Source of the DNA: Novosphingobium sp. CECT 9465
GTDB taxonomy: Bacteria > Pseudomonadota > Alphaproteobacteria > Sphingomonadales > Sphingomonadaceae
Reading direction: 5' to 3'
Length of the DNA: 64,000 nt
Assembly: GCF_920987055.1 (NCBI RefSeq)
Contig: NZ_CAKLBX010000001.1
Span: 372,001 to 436,000, forward strand
Under the pieces are notes generated by a model. The model made no database searches and was not told the DNA's origin. It worked only from the letters and a program-made list of their open reading frames with translations. The translations under genes and the position numbers were made by a program. Of the stretch, positions 25,595 to 34,571 are shown in pieces; position 1 is the first letter of the stretch; every line of letters starts with the position of its first letter.

Positions 25595-26515
25595 ATGAAG
25601 CTCAACATGGGCGTTCCCAATTCCATGCACGTCAAGGCGATGGTGCAGCCGTGGGAGTTTGCGCTGTCCGGGTCGGACATTGGCGATCTGATTGCCGAGG
25701 GCGATGCACTGGGCTTCAACAAGTGCATGCTGGGCGAACATTTCGTGATCCCGCCTGAACATTATGACCTTTCGGGCTATCATTATTTCCACGTCGTGGT
25801 GGCCTTGGGCTATCTCGGCGGGCGCACCAAGAACCTGCGGCTGTCTTCGTCGGTTTCAATCCTGCCGCTGCAAAGCCCGATCGTGCAGGCCAAGGCATGG
25901 TCGACGCTCGACTGGCTGACCGGGGGCCGTGCCGAAGCGCTGTTCGGCGTGGGCTGGCTGAAGGAAGAGTTCGACATGCTCGGCGTGGATTTCCACAAGC
26001 GCGGGCGCATGGCGGACGAATATCTGGCCGCGATGATCGAGCTGTGGACGTCCGACAATCCGTGCTTCGAGGGTGAATTTGTCAACTTCAAGAATGCCGG
26101 GTTCGAGCCGAAGCCGATCCAGAAGCCGCGCATCCCGATCTGGCTGGGCGGCGATGCCGAGCCGGTGCTGAAGCGCGTGGCAAAGTTCGGCGATGGCTGG
26201 TCGCCATTCCGCACCCCGCCCGAAACCTTCCCCGCCTGCATCGACCTGATCAAGTCGCAGCCCGAATACGATGGCCGCCCGATCGAGGTGTTCTTCGCGC
26301 TCGAAATGCTGAATGTGGGCGCACATCACGAAGTGATGGACGATCCGCGCGCGCCCGGAACCCGCGATGCGCAGAAGATCATCGACCAGATCGGCTGGCT
26401 GAAGGAACTGGGCATCACCGAAACGATCGTGCCGCTGCCGCCGGGTATTACCGACAAGTCGGAATATATCGAGCGGCTGCGCTGGGTGGCCGAAGAGATC
26501 ATGCCCAAGGTCTGA
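25595..26515 (+). CDS. LLM-class F420-dependent oxidoreductase
   Basis: This 306-residue luciferase-like TIM barrel shows 'LGEHFVIPPEHY', '[23 protein letters not shown]', 'GRAEALFGVGWLKEEFDMLGV' and 'IPIWLGGDAEPVLKRVAKFGDGW'. It is clearly paralogous to the protein at 8723. Its place directly after cofC makes F420 the most likely cofactor. It probably oxidises an alcohol or reduces an enone, and is followed by an SDR and a kinase in the same operon. GGAGGAC precedes the ATG by 6 nt. Confidence 0.9.
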   Translation: MKLNMGVPNSMHVKAMVQPWEFALSGSDIGDLIAEGDALGFNKCMLGEHFVIPPEHYDLSGYHYFHVVVALGYLGGRTKNLRLSSSVSILPLQSPIVQAKAWSTLDWLTGGRAEALFGVGWLKEEFDMLGVDFHKRGRMADEYLAAMIELWTSDNPCFEGEFVNFKNAGFEPKPIQKPRIPIWLGGDAEPVLKRVAKFGDGWSPFRTPPETFPACIDLIKSQPEYDGRPIEVFFALEMLNVGAHHEVMDDPRAPGTRDAQKIIDQIGWLKELGITETIVPLPPGITDKSEYIERLRWVAEEIMPKV

Positions 26516-26587
26516 TTTTAGCAAAATTCGGGACGGCAACGGCGGAGAAAATCGCCGGGCGTCCGCCATGGAAGAGGATCAACACGC

Positions 26588-27391
26588 ATGAACAGGTTTG
26601 ACGGAAAGGTTGCCTTTGTGACGGGCGGCGCTGGCGGCATCGGCAAGGCCGTGGCCCAGCGATTGATTGATGAAGGCGCGCGCGTTGCCGTGACCGACAT
26701 TTTTGGCGAGGCGGCGCAAGAAGTTGCCGCGGCCTATGGCGACAAGGCTATCGGCTTTGCGCTGGATATTGGCGACGAAGATGCGGTCAAGGCTGCTGTG
26801 GATGGCACTATTGCCGCGTTCGGGCGGCTCGACGTGTTGGTCAACAATGCCGCGCTGACCGACATGGCCACGATGATGGGCGATACCAACGCCGTGACCA
26901 TTCCCAATGACGTGTGGGAGCGTACGCTGCATATCAACGCCACCGGCTATCTCTATTGCTGCCGTCACGCGATACCGCACATCGCGGCGGCAGGCGGCGG
27001 TGCGATCGTCAACCTTGCGTCGGGTTCCGGGATGCTGGGTGATTCCGCGCGCATTGCCTATGGCACATCGAAGGCGGCAGTCATTTCGATGACGCGCTAT
27101 ATGGCGACCCAGCACGGCGGGCAGAAAATCCGCTGCAACGCGATTGCGCCCGGCCCGATCGTGACGCCGCATTCGCGCAAGGTGGCGGGCAAGGAATTCG
27201 ACATCATCGCCCGGCACATGCCGATGGGCGAACTGGGCGAACCGGCAGACATCGCTGCGCTGGTGGCGTTCCTTGGATCGGCGGAATCGCGCTATATCAA
27301 CGGGCAGGTCATCGTGATCGATGGCGGCATGTCGGCACACCATGCCCATGTGATGGACATGATGGATTACGCCGCCGGGCAGCAGGGGTGA
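26588..27391 (+). CDS. SDR-family oxidoreductase
   Basis: The 267-residue SDR has 'TGGAGGIG', an Asp after beta-2 ('VTDIFGE') that favours NAD(H), 'VNNAA', a catalytic Ser in 'NLASGSG' and 'YGTSK'. It follows the LLM gene by 72 nt and its stop overlaps the GTG of the phosphotransferase by 4 nt. The C-terminal tail 'SAHHAHVMDMMDY' is His/Met-rich and resembles the tails of the SDRs at 21765 and 54617. It probably acts on the same substrate chain as the neighbouring LLM enzyme. Confidence 0.9.
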   Translation: MNRFDGKVAFVTGGAGGIGKAVAQRLIDEGARVAVTDIFGEAAQEVAAAYGDKAIGFALDIGDEDAVKAAVDGTIAAFGRLDVLVNNAALTDMATMMGDTNAVTIPNDVWERTLHINATGYLYCCRHAIPHIAAAGGGAIVNLASGSGMLGDSARIAYGTSKAAVISMTRYMATQHGGQKIRCNAIAPGPIVTPHSRKVAGKEFDIIARHMPMGELGEPADIAALVAFLGSAESRYINGQVIVIDGGMSAHHAHVMDMMDYAAGQQG

Positions 27392-28485
27392 GCGTGGGCC
27401 TGACCACGGCGCGCGGTCATCCGTCGCGGGAGCAGCGGCTTCCGACCGATCTTGCGGCGGTAGATGCGGCTTGGCTGCAAGGTGTGCTGCGCCACTGCTA
27501 TCCCGGCATCGCGATCACCGCGATGGAAGTGGTGGAGATCATTCAGGGCCACACGACCAAAGTGCGCGTTGCCGTGACCGGATCCGATCCGGCGGTGTTG
27601 CCGGGGCGGCTGTGCCTCAAATCGAACTGGTCGGGCAGTCCCTTGAGCGGCGAGGCCAATGTCAACGAGGCGCGGTTCTACAAGGACTTGTGCGAAGGGC
27701 TGCAATTGCCCGCGCCGCACTGCTTCTATGCCGACTGGGACGACGACGCAGATGGCAAGCAGGGCTTGCTGGTGCTGGAGGATATGGAGGGATGGGACGG
27801 CAAATTCGGCACTTCGGCTGAGCCGATCACCATTGATCAGGCGATGCGCGGGGTGGCCGCGCTGGCCACGCTTCATGCCAGCACATGGGCTGATCCCCGG
27901 CTGGACGCGGCGGGCTGGCTTCAGCGCGCAATGGCGCCCGATCATGCGGGCGATGATTACTGGGCGATGATGGCCGACCACTACGACAAGGTGAACCGCC
28001 TGCCCGAACGGGTGGCGATGTTCCCTGCGTGGTTTGCCAATGATCCGCAGAAGCTGCGCGACGCGTGGTTGCAACTTTGTGCGCACGATATGGCCGATAC
28101 CTCGCCGTTGTGTCTGGTCCACGGCGATGCGCATCTCGGCAACAGTTATGGTCTGGGCGATGGCGGGCGGCTGTTCCTGGATTGGCAGATCGTGCGCAAG
28201 GGCCATCCGTGGCGCGATTACAGCTATTTCGCGGCAGGTTCGATCACGATTGCCGACCGCCGGGCAGGCGAGCGCGATCTGTTGAAGCACTATCTTTCGG
28301 TGCTGGCGCAGCACGGCATCGTAATCGATTTCGATACGGCGTGGACCGAATATCGCCGCTGGATCGTGTGGGGGCTGGTTTCGTGGCAGTCCAACATCAA
28401 CCCAAAGGAAGCTACGCTGCCCTCGCTCGAACGGTTCTGCGTTGCTGCCAAGGATCTGAAAATTGACGAACTTTATAACGTCTAG
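27388..28485 (+). CDS. phosphotransferase, APH/EcKinase-like fold, catalytic loop intact
   Basis: This 365-residue kinase-fold protein has the canonical APH catalytic loop 'CLVHGDAHLGN' and the metal-binding 'LFLDWQIV', followed by 'GHPWRDYSYF'. Relatives phosphorylate aminoglycosides, ecdysteroids, choline or hydroxyacyl-CoA. Here a hydroxylated catabolic intermediate is the more likely acceptor, since the gene overlaps the upstream SDR and precedes an LLM enzyme. It starts with GTG at 27388; a second in-frame GTG at 27394 is possible. It differs from the three ~455-residue phosphotransferases in the window, which lack the HGD loop. Confidence 0.85.
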   Translation: MSVGLTTARGHPSREQRLPTDLAAVDAAWLQGVLRHCYPGIAITAMEVVEIIQGHTTKVRVAVTGSDPAVLPGRLCLKSNWSGSPLSGEANVNEARFYKDLCEGLQLPAPHCFYADWDDDADGKQGLLVLEDMEGWDGKFGTSAEPITIDQAMRGVAALATLHASTWADPRLDAAGWLQRAMAPDHAGDDYWAMMADHYDKVNRLPERVAMFPAWFANDPQKLRDAWLQLCAHDMADTSPLCLVHGDAHLGNSYGLGDGGRLFLDWQIVRKGHPWRDYSYFAAGSITIADRRAGERDLLKHYLSVLAQHGIVIDFDTAWTEYRRWIVWGLVSWQSNINPKEATLPSLERFCVAAKDLKIDELYNV

Positions 28486-28500
28486 AAATGGGGCCAAGGC

Positions 28501-29535
28501 ATGACTGCAAGTGAACACATATGGGCGCAACTGCCGCCGCTGCCCGCCAAGCAACTGGTGTCTGCGGTCGAGCGCTATGAATCCGCCGGGTTGGATGGCA
28601 TCTGGGCTTCGCAGACCTTCGGCGCGCCGTTCCTGCCACTGTCTGCCGCTGCTGCGGTCAGCGAGAAGCTGAAGCTTGGCACCGGCATCGCGCTGGCCTT
28701 CGTGCGCAGCCCGCTGGAAACGGCGTGCAATATCATGGATATGGACCTCATCAGCGGCGGCCGCGCGGTTCTGGGGCTTGGCTCCAGCGCGCAGAGCCTG
28801 ACCGAAGGCGCGTTCGGATCGACATATGGCAAGCCGCTGTCGCATATGCGCGAAGTGATCGGCCTGATCCGTGCCATCGTGGCCAAGGGGCATACTGGCG
28901 AACTGGGCGTGCTGGAGGGGGAATACCACAAGCTGGACCTCACCCATTTCCGCACCCTTGCGCCCCCGGTGCGAACCGAGATCCCCATCTTCCTGCCCGC
29001 CGTGTTCCAGAACGCCTGCGAAATGGCGGGCGAGATCACCGACGGACTGCTGGGCCATCCACTGTGGAACGCGCAGTGGATCCGCGATGTGGCAACGCCT
29101 GCGCTGAAGCGCGGGCTGGACAAGGCAGGCCGTCCGCGCAGCGCGGTGACGGTGAACCTGCAAATGTTCGTGGCGGTAAACCCGGACAAGCGGGAAGCGA
29201 TCAACGATGCGCGCGCCAATATCGCATTCTACAGCCAGTCACCGCAATACCTGCGCTATTTCGACGGCATCGGCATGGGTGATTCCGCCCGCGCCTTGCA
29301 GGCCTGCTTTGCCACTGGCGATCTGGCCGGAATGGTTGCAGCCTGTTCTGACGAGATGGTCGAAAGCATCGCGCTGGTCGGCCCCAAGGATGAAGTGCTG
29401 CGTCGCTTCCACGAACGCGTCGAACATGCCGACGCCTGCACCCCGGTGATCCCGCATTACGGGCTGGAACCGGACAAGATCGCCTACTACACGGCCGGCA
29501 TCGCCGACCTGTTCTACGGAAATGGGAAAGCCTGA
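28501..29535 (+). CDS. LLM-class F420-dependent oxidoreductase
   Basis: This 344-residue luciferase-like protein of a different subgroup (resembling the MSMEG_2256/TIGR03617 type) has 'YESAGLDGIWASQTFGAPFLPL', 'GTGIALAFVRSPLETA', 'GGRAVLGLGSSAQS' and 'IPIFLPAVFQNACEMAGEITDG'. It lies 15 nt after the kinase gene and 2 nt before an NTF2-like gene, so it belongs to the F420 operon. The role is presumably hydride transfer between F420 and a catabolic intermediate. Confidence 0.88.
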   Translation: MTASEHIWAQLPPLPAKQLVSAVERYESAGLDGIWASQTFGAPFLPLSAAAAVSEKLKLGTGIALAFVRSPLETACNIMDMDLISGGRAVLGLGSSAQSLTEGAFGSTYGKPLSHMREVIGLIRAIVAKGHTGELGVLEGEYHKLDLTHFRTLAPPVRTEIPIFLPAVFQNACEMAGEITDGLLGHPLWNAQWIRDVATPALKRGLDKAGRPRSAVTVNLQMFVAVNPDKREAINDARANIAFYSQSPQYLRYFDGIGMGDSARALQACFATGDLAGMVAACSDEMVESIALVGPKDEVLRRFHERVEHADACTPVIPHYGLEPDKIAYYTAGIADLFYGNGKA

Positions 29536-29537
29536 GA

Positions 29538-29933
29538 ATGACTGACGTCGAAGCGAACAAGGCGGTGGCGCGCCGCTATATGCAGGCCGTGGTCGATGGC
29601 GATATCGCCACGGTCGAGGCCTTGCAGCACCCCGATTGCACCTGGTGGATTCTGGGGCACGGTGACATGACGCGGCAGGCGTTCATCGACAGTGTGCGCG
29701 ACGGATTGCTGACCGCCAACAGGCGCGTTGCCGATATCGTCGGCATCACTGCCGAGGGTGACCGGGTGGCGGTGGAAGTGCGCGGGGAGATGACCTTCCC
29801 CAACACCGTCTACCGCAACGAATATCACAACCTGCTGATCGTGCGTGATGGTCTGATCGTTTCGGGCAAGGAATACATGGACACCCGCGCGGCCGCTGCG
29901 GCGTTCGCTCCTGCTGCCGGTGGGGCCGCGTAA
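29538..29933 (+). CDS. NTF2-like (SnoaL-type) small protein
   Basis: This 131-residue cone-shaped NTF2-like protein contains 'ARRYMQAVVDGDIATVEALQHPDCTWWILGHG' at the N-terminal side and 'YRNEYHNLLIVRDGLIVSGKEYMDT' near the end. SnoaL-like proteins act as isomerases, cyclases or hydrolases on polycyclic ketones, delta5-3-ketosteroid isomerase being the best known. It is the first of three such proteins in the window. It shares one base (TAATG) with the next gene. Confidence 0.8.
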   Translation: MTDVEANKAVARRYMQAVVDGDIATVEALQHPDCTWWILGHGDMTRQAFIDSVRDGLLTANRRVADIVGITAEGDRVAVEVRGEMTFPNTVYRNEYHNLLIVRDGLIVSGKEYMDTRAAAAAFAPAAGGAA

Positions 29934-31303
29934 TGGCTGAGACGACCGGCGTCCCTGAATATGACGATGCCGCTGTGCAGCGCATCCGCGATTTCGTCGA
30001 AGCGACGATGGGCGGCAAGATCGTGCGGATGGAACAGCAGGTACGCTGGCGTCCGGCATGGTTTGCCGATGTCGAGGTGGACGGCAGGATCGTGGAACTG
30101 CATTTGCGCGGCGATCGCACGGGTGACGTGGCGATCTTTCCCGACCTGAAGCGCGAGGCGGATATCATCCGCGTACTGCACACCCAGGGCATTCCAGTGC
30201 CCGAAGTCTACGGCTATCTGGCCGAGCCGCCGTGCATCGTGATGGAATCGATCAAGGGCACACGCGATCTTTCGGGCCTGACGCCGGAACAACAGAGCGC
30301 GGTGGGCCGCGAATACATGACGGCGGTGGCCGCGATGCACGCGCTGCCGGTGGAGGCGTTCGCCGAGGTGGCGGACATGCAGGTGCCGCAGGGTGCCGAA
30401 GAGGTCGCGCTGGTTGGCCTCAACACCTACATGCCGCAGTATCTGCGCACCAAGAAGCGGCCAGAGCCACTGCTGGAATTCGTGATCCAGTGGATCCGCC
30501 GCAATGTGCCGAAGCATCGCACCCGCGCCGCCTTCATCCAGTTCGATTCCGGGCAGTTCCTTGTCCACGACCAGCGCATGACGCAGTTGTACGATTTCGA
30601 ATTCAGCATGATCGGCGATCCGATGGTCGATCTGGCGACGATGGGCATGCGCAACACGATTGAGCCGATGGGCGCATCGATGGCCGAGTTGTTCGGCTAT
30701 TACGCCGAGGCCAGCGGCGAGCCGGTCGACCATGATGCGGTCCTGTTCCATGTGCTGCAATTTTCGCTGCTGGGCACGATGCAGTTCACCGGCACGGTCG
30801 CCGATCCGCGCCCTGCCGATCCGCATTCGGTCTATCTCCAGTTCGATCTGGCGCTGCGCCGCTCGATCCTGCTGGCGCTTTCAAAGCTGACCGGGGTTCC
30901 GTTGCCCGAACTGCCGCCGCTGGTGGAGCGGACCGGCGACAATGCGACCTTGATTCGCAAGCTGACCGACACGCTTTCGGGCATTGCGCCAAAGGATGCG
31001 GTTGCTGAGGGACAGAAGGGGCAGGCGGCGGAATTGATCGAATGGGTCGCCCGCGCCGATGCCTATGGCGCTGCGATGGTGGCACAGAACATTGCCGATG
31101 TGAGCGCATTCCTGAAGCAGGACTTTGCTGATTGGCCCGCAGCCGAAGCGGCGCTGGAAGCTTTCGTTCTGGCCGCCGGTCCCGAACAGGATGCCGCCTT
31201 GCTGACGCTGCTGGGGGCCATCGAGGGGCGCCGGTTGCAGGTGTTCGGACCGACGTCCATCGGTGAGGCGGCGCTGCATGTGCGCCTGCCGCAGGGAGTT
31301 TGA
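29933..31303 (+). CDS. APH-fold phosphotransferase-like protein with altered catalytic loop
   Basis: The 456-residue protein has an N-lobe ('MEQQVRWRPAWFADVE', 'HLRGDR', 'GIPVPEVYGYL..PCIVMESI') and C-lobe typical of the APH/ACAD10-type phosphotransferases. But the catalytic loop reads 'FIQFDSGQFLVHD': the His and Gly of HGD are Gln and Phe, Asp205 is kept, and the usual Asn is replaced near Gln208. The metal Asp is present as Asp221 ('YDFEF'). About 150 extra C-terminal residues are helical. Two paralogues at 35674 and 52413 share D-x-x-Q, so the change is conserved and not decay. It may be an active kinase with a different mechanism, or a binding protein. Confidence 0.8.
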   Translation: MAETTGVPEYDDAAVQRIRDFVEATMGGKIVRMEQQVRWRPAWFADVEVDGRIVELHLRGDRTGDVAIFPDLKREADIIRVLHTQGIPVPEVYGYLAEPPCIVMESIKGTRDLSGLTPEQQSAVGREYMTAVAAMHALPVEAFAEVADMQVPQGAEEVALVGLNTYMPQYLRTKKRPEPLLEFVIQWIRRNVPKHRTRAAFIQFDSGQFLVHDQRMTQLYDFEFSMIGDPMVDLATMGMRNTIEPMGASMAELFGYYAEASGEPVDHDAVLFHVLQFSLLGTMQFTGTVADPRPADPHSVYLQFDLALRRSILLALSKLTGVPLPELPPLVERTGDNATLIRKLTDTLSGIAPKDAVAEGQKGQAAELIEWVARADAYGAAMVAQNIADVSAFLKQDFADWPAAEAALEAFVLAAGPEQDAALLTLLGAIEGRRLQVFGPTSIGEAALHVRLPQGV

Positions 31304-31307
31304 TGCA

Positions 31308-32582
31308 ATGACCGGCACGTCCTCCGATGTCAGCGAAATCTCCCGCGATTTTGCCGCAGTCAGCAGCGTTTACGGCACCGACACCGAAGACCCTCACGCG
31401 GTCTATCGCGAAGCCCGCAAGCATGAGCCGATCATGGTCGGCGATATTCTGGCCAAGTGGAACGTGCCGTCGCAGGCGGACTATTCCAACCTTGGGCGGC
31501 AGGTGTTCACGCTGTTCCGCTATGATGACGTGTTGCAGGTCTTGCGCGATCCCAAGACGTTCACCAGCACACTGTTGCAGGAAGGATTGGGGCAGTTCCT
31601 TGGCGGTTTCCTGCTGACGGGCATGGACGATGCCACGCACAAAGTGGCGCGCAAATTGCTGGCGCCGGCGTTTTCGCCCAAGGCAATTGCCGGGTGGAAG
31701 ACGCTGCTGACGCCGGTGGTGACCGATGCCGTGGCCAGGCTGGAGCCGCGCGGCAAGGCAGAGTTGATGGAAGACCTGCTGCTGCCGCTGCCGGTGCGGC
31801 TGATCTATGAAATCATCGGATTCCCCAAGGATGAGGCGAAGACTCAGGAATTTGCCGCGCGGGGGATGCGCATTCTGGTGGGGCCGCAGCGCGATCCCGA
31901 AAAGGCCAGGGCCAGCATGGCCGCCGCCTTTTCCGCCGCGCAGGAACTCTATGACGATACGCTGGAAGTGGTGCGCCAGCGCCGCGCCGAAGGATCGGTG
32001 GGTGAAGACCTGATCGGCTATCTGCTGCGCGCCGAGGCCGATGGCGAGATGCTGGACGATGCACATATCACCGAGCTGATCCGCCAGATGCTGCCCGCCG
32101 CCGCCGAAACCACGACGCGATCGTTCGGCAGCATGCTGGTTGCGCTGCTCGCACGCCCGGCGCTGCTTGAGCGTATTCGCAATGACCGTTCGCTGGTGGC
32201 CAAGGCGGTGAACGAAGGGATGCGCTGGGAAACCGCGTCGCAGTTTCTTGCGCGGCAAGCCGCCGTCGATGTGGAGTTCCACGGCGTGAAGGTGCCCGCA
32301 GGGGCGGCCCTTTCGCTCTGTTCGGGATCGGCCAATCGCGACGAGACGGTCTTCGAGAACCCTGATGAATTCGACATCGACCGGCCACAGAAGGTCAACG
32401 TCGGCTTTGGCGCAGGTGTGCACATGTGTCTGGGCATGCCCGTGGCCAAGACCGAGATGGAGGCGATGCTGAACGCGCTGCTGGATCTGCCAAACCTGCG
32501 GCTGGACCCGGACCAGCCGCCGCCGGTGATTGTGGGCGCGCAGTTGCGCGGGCCGCGCGCGTTGCATGTGGTGTGGGGATGA
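31308..32582 (+). CDS. cytochrome P450
   Basis: This 424-residue P450 has the I-helix segment 'LPAAAETTTRS', K-helix ExxR in 'NEGMRWE', and the heme loop 'FGAGVHMCLG' with Cys374 as the iron ligand. It is not close to the two P450cam-like proteins in the window. It likely hydroxylates an intermediate in the F420 operon, which it joins 4 nt after the phosphotransferase gene. ATG 31308 is preceded by GGGAG; the frame upstream to 31263 lies inside the previous gene. The stop overlaps the next SDR by 4 nt. Confidence 0.93.
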   Translation: MTGTSSDVSEISRDFAAVSSVYGTDTEDPHAVYREARKHEPIMVGDILAKWNVPSQADYSNLGRQVFTLFRYDDVLQVLRDPKTFTSTLLQEGLGQFLGGFLLTGMDDATHKVARKLLAPAFSPKAIAGWKTLLTPVVTDAVARLEPRGKAELMEDLLLPLPVRLIYEIIGFPKDEAKTQEFAARGMRILVGPQRDPEKARASMAAAFSAAQELYDDTLEVVRQRRAEGSVGEDLIGYLLRAEADGEMLDDAHITELIRQMLPAAAETTTRSFGSMLVALLARPALLERIRNDRSLVAKAVNEGMRWETASQFLARQAAVDVEFHGVKVPAGAALSLCSGSANRDETVFENPDEFDIDRPQKVNVGFGAGVHMCLGMPVAKTEMEAMLNALLDLPNLRLDPDQPPPVIVGAQLRGPRALHVVWG

Positions 32583-33355
32583 GCGGCATGTTCAGCGGCA
32601 AAGTTGCGCTCGTCACCGCAGCAGGCGCGGGCATCGGCATGGCGACGGCAGAAGGTTTCGCCCGGCGCGGGGCGCGGGTGATGCTTTCGGACATCAATGC
32701 CGAGACGGGCGAGGCCACGACCGAGCGGTTGCGCGCCGAGGGGCACGATGTGCGGTTCCTGCGCGCCGATGCCACGAACGAAGATGACGTTGCCGCGCTG
32801 GTGCGCGGAACGGTGGCCGCGTTTGGCGGGCTTCACCTTGCGGCCAATATCGTGGGCGATGCACACCGTGATGCTTCAGGCGCGGACTTTCACGAACAGA
32901 GCCTTGAATCGTGGGAACACACGCAGGCGGTCAGTTTGCGCAGCGTGTTCCTTTCGATGAAGCACGAGATCGCGCACATGATTGCGCACGGCGGCGGGGC
33001 GATCTGCAATGTCACCTCGCTGGCGGGGCTGCTTTATGTGGGCGCTGCGGGCGCGGCTTATGCGGCGTCGAAGGCGGGCGTGGTGCGGCTGACCAAATTT
33101 GCCGCCGTATCCTACGCCGGCCGGGGCGTGCGCGTGAACTGCATCGCGCCGGGGGTTACGCCGACGGAGGCCTATAACAAGGCGGGGCCGGAGATGGGGC
33201 AGATGGTGATCGACCACCTGCTGCCCAACCAGCCGATCAGGCGAGTCATCGCCACGTCGGAGCAGGCCGATGCGATTGCGTGGCTGTGCAGCGATCAGGC
33301 GTCGATGGTGACGGGCCATGTCCTGCCGGTCGATGGCGGATGGACCGCGCAGTAG
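32579..33355 (+). CDS. SDR-family oxidoreductase
   Basis: This 258-residue SDR has the cofactor motif 'TAAGAGIG', an Asp after beta-2 ('LSDIN'), 'NIVG' in place of NNAG, a catalytic Ser in 'NVTSLAG' and 'YAASK'. The ATG overlaps the P450 stop, so oxidation of the P450 product is the simplest role. A palindromic repeat and 145 nt follow before the next gene. Confidence 0.9.
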   Translation: MSGMFSGKVALVTAAGAGIGMATAEGFARRGARVMLSDINAETGEATTERLRAEGHDVRFLRADATNEDDVAALVRGTVAAFGGLHLAANIVGDAHRDASGADFHEQSLESWEHTQAVSLRSVFLSMKHEIAHMIAHGGGAICNVTSLAGLLYVGAAGAAYAASKAGVVRLTKFAAVSYAGRGVRVNCIAPGVTPTEAYNKAGPEMGQMVIDHLLPNQPIRRVIATSEQADAIAWLCSDQASMVTGHVLPVDGGWTAQ

Positions 33356-33427
33356 TGGCTGGGACGGCAGCGCCGCCGTGCCCACGCCGCTGCGACTAAG
33401 TTCGCCTTTGGCTCACTAAGTCTCGCT

Positions 33428-33449
33428 CCCCTCCCGCAGGCGGGAGGGG
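33428..33449. repeat. short perfect palindrome, sphingomonad-type intergenic repeat
   Basis: CCCCTCCCGC (33428-33437) and GCGGGAGGGG (33440-33449) form a perfect 10-bp stem with a 2-nt loop, followed by TTGGGGGTGGG. This motif is, to my knowledge, very common between genes in sphingomonad genomes. Here it sits between two genes of the long plus-strand run and could trim or attenuate the transcript. Confidence 0.7.
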
Positions 33450-33500
33450 TTGGGGGTGGGCCTGAAGCGTCTCGGTAAAACTGACCAACGGGAGATGGCC

Positions 33501-34571
33501 ATGGCTTTGCGGATTATTCACTGGGCGACCGGTCACACCGGCAAGATGGTCATCCGTGCCACGGCAGAGCGCCCGGATTACCGGATCGTCGGCGGGTTCA
33601 CGTATAACCCGGACAAGGCAGGCCAGGACATCGGCACCGTGGCGGGGATAGACCCGCTCGGCGTGGCGCTGACCAATGACCGCGCGGCGATTCTGGCGCT
33701 GGAGGCTGATTGCGTGCTGTTTCTGGCGGGCGCGGAAAACGATGTGCCCGGCAGCATCGCCGATATTTGCGCGCTGCTGGCGTCGGGCAAGAACGTCGTC
33801 ACCACGGCGGCCAACTTCATCTATCCCAGATCACTGGGAGCCGACGTGGAGGCGCAATTGGCCGCTGCTTGCGCCAAGGGTGGCGCCACCTTCCACGGGC
33901 TGGGCATCATGCCGGGCTTTCTGGCCGAATCCGTGCCGCTTTATCTCGCGCGGCTGTCGCGCCGGGTGGACCGGATGGTCGCGTCAGAAACGCTGATGTA
34001 CGACAAGTATCCGAGCACTTATCAGATGTTCGACCTGATGGGTTTCGGCTATGCGCCTGATGATCCCACGCCAGCCTTTGCCAATGTGGAACTGGTGGGC
34101 GAGACGTGGCGCCATTCGGGGATGCTGGTGGCCGACGTGCTGGGCCTGCCTATCGACCGGATCGAAAACTTCCGCAACGTGGCGATCACGCCGCGCGATC
34201 TGCATGTTGCCGCCGGAACGATCCGGGCCGGGACCGTGGGCGCGATGAATTTCGGTGTGCGGGTGATTTCGGGCGGGCGTGAGCGGATCGTTCTCCAGCA
34301 CTTCACGCGCATGGCCGAAGACCTCGCGCCCGAATGGCCGCAGGGGCATGGCTGGCTGATCGACCTTGAGGGCGAGCCGACGATCAATGCGCGGATCGAC
34401 ATCGGATCGGACAGCGTTATGCCGACCGACGATGCCTGCATGGCAACCGCGATGCACGCGATCCATGCGGTGCCCTATGTGGTCGCGGCACAGCCCGGCA
34501 TCATGCTGCTGACCGATGCGCCGCCGCTGGCGGGAACCGATGCATTCCATCAGGCGGCGCCCGTCGCATGA
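33501..34571 (+). CDS. dihydrodipicolinate-reductase/DAP-dehydrogenase-like protein
   Basis: This 356-residue NAD(P)-binding protein has 'IIHWATGHTGKMVIRATAERPDYRIVGGFT' at the N-terminus (a GxxG variant of the dinucleotide fold), 'FLAGAENDVPGSIADICALLASGKNVVTTAA' and 'HGLGIMPGFLAESVPL'. It resembles the family of 2,4-diaminopentanoate dehydrogenase and native amine dehydrogenases, often annotated as dihydrodipicolinate reductase-like. Similar genes are frequent in degraders and may reduce a C=N or C=O bond. ATG 33501 has GGAG 6 nt upstream. It overlaps the following NTF2-like gene by 4 nt. Confidence 0.78.
   Translation: MALRIIHWATGHTGKMVIRATAERPDYRIVGGFTYNPDKAGQDIGTVAGIDPLGVALTNDRAAILALEADCVLFLAGAENDVPGSIADICALLASGKNVVTTAANFIYPRSLGADVEAQLAAACAKGGATFHGLGIMPGFLAESVPLYLARLSRRVDRMVASETLMYDKYPSTYQMFDLMGFGYAPDDPTPAFANVELVGETWRHSGMLVADVLGLPIDRIENFRNVAITPRDLHVAAGTIRAGTVGAMNFGVRVISGGRERIVLQHFTRMAEDLAPEWPQGHGWLIDLEGEPTINARIDIGSDSVMPTDDACMATAMHAIHAVPYVVAAQPGIMLLTDAPPLAGTDAFHQAAPVA

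Noticed and set aside
27367..30826. Long minus-strand open frames opposite the kinase and LLM genes
   Set aside because: The plus-strand genes overlap neatly end to end and have family motifs; the antisense frames do not.
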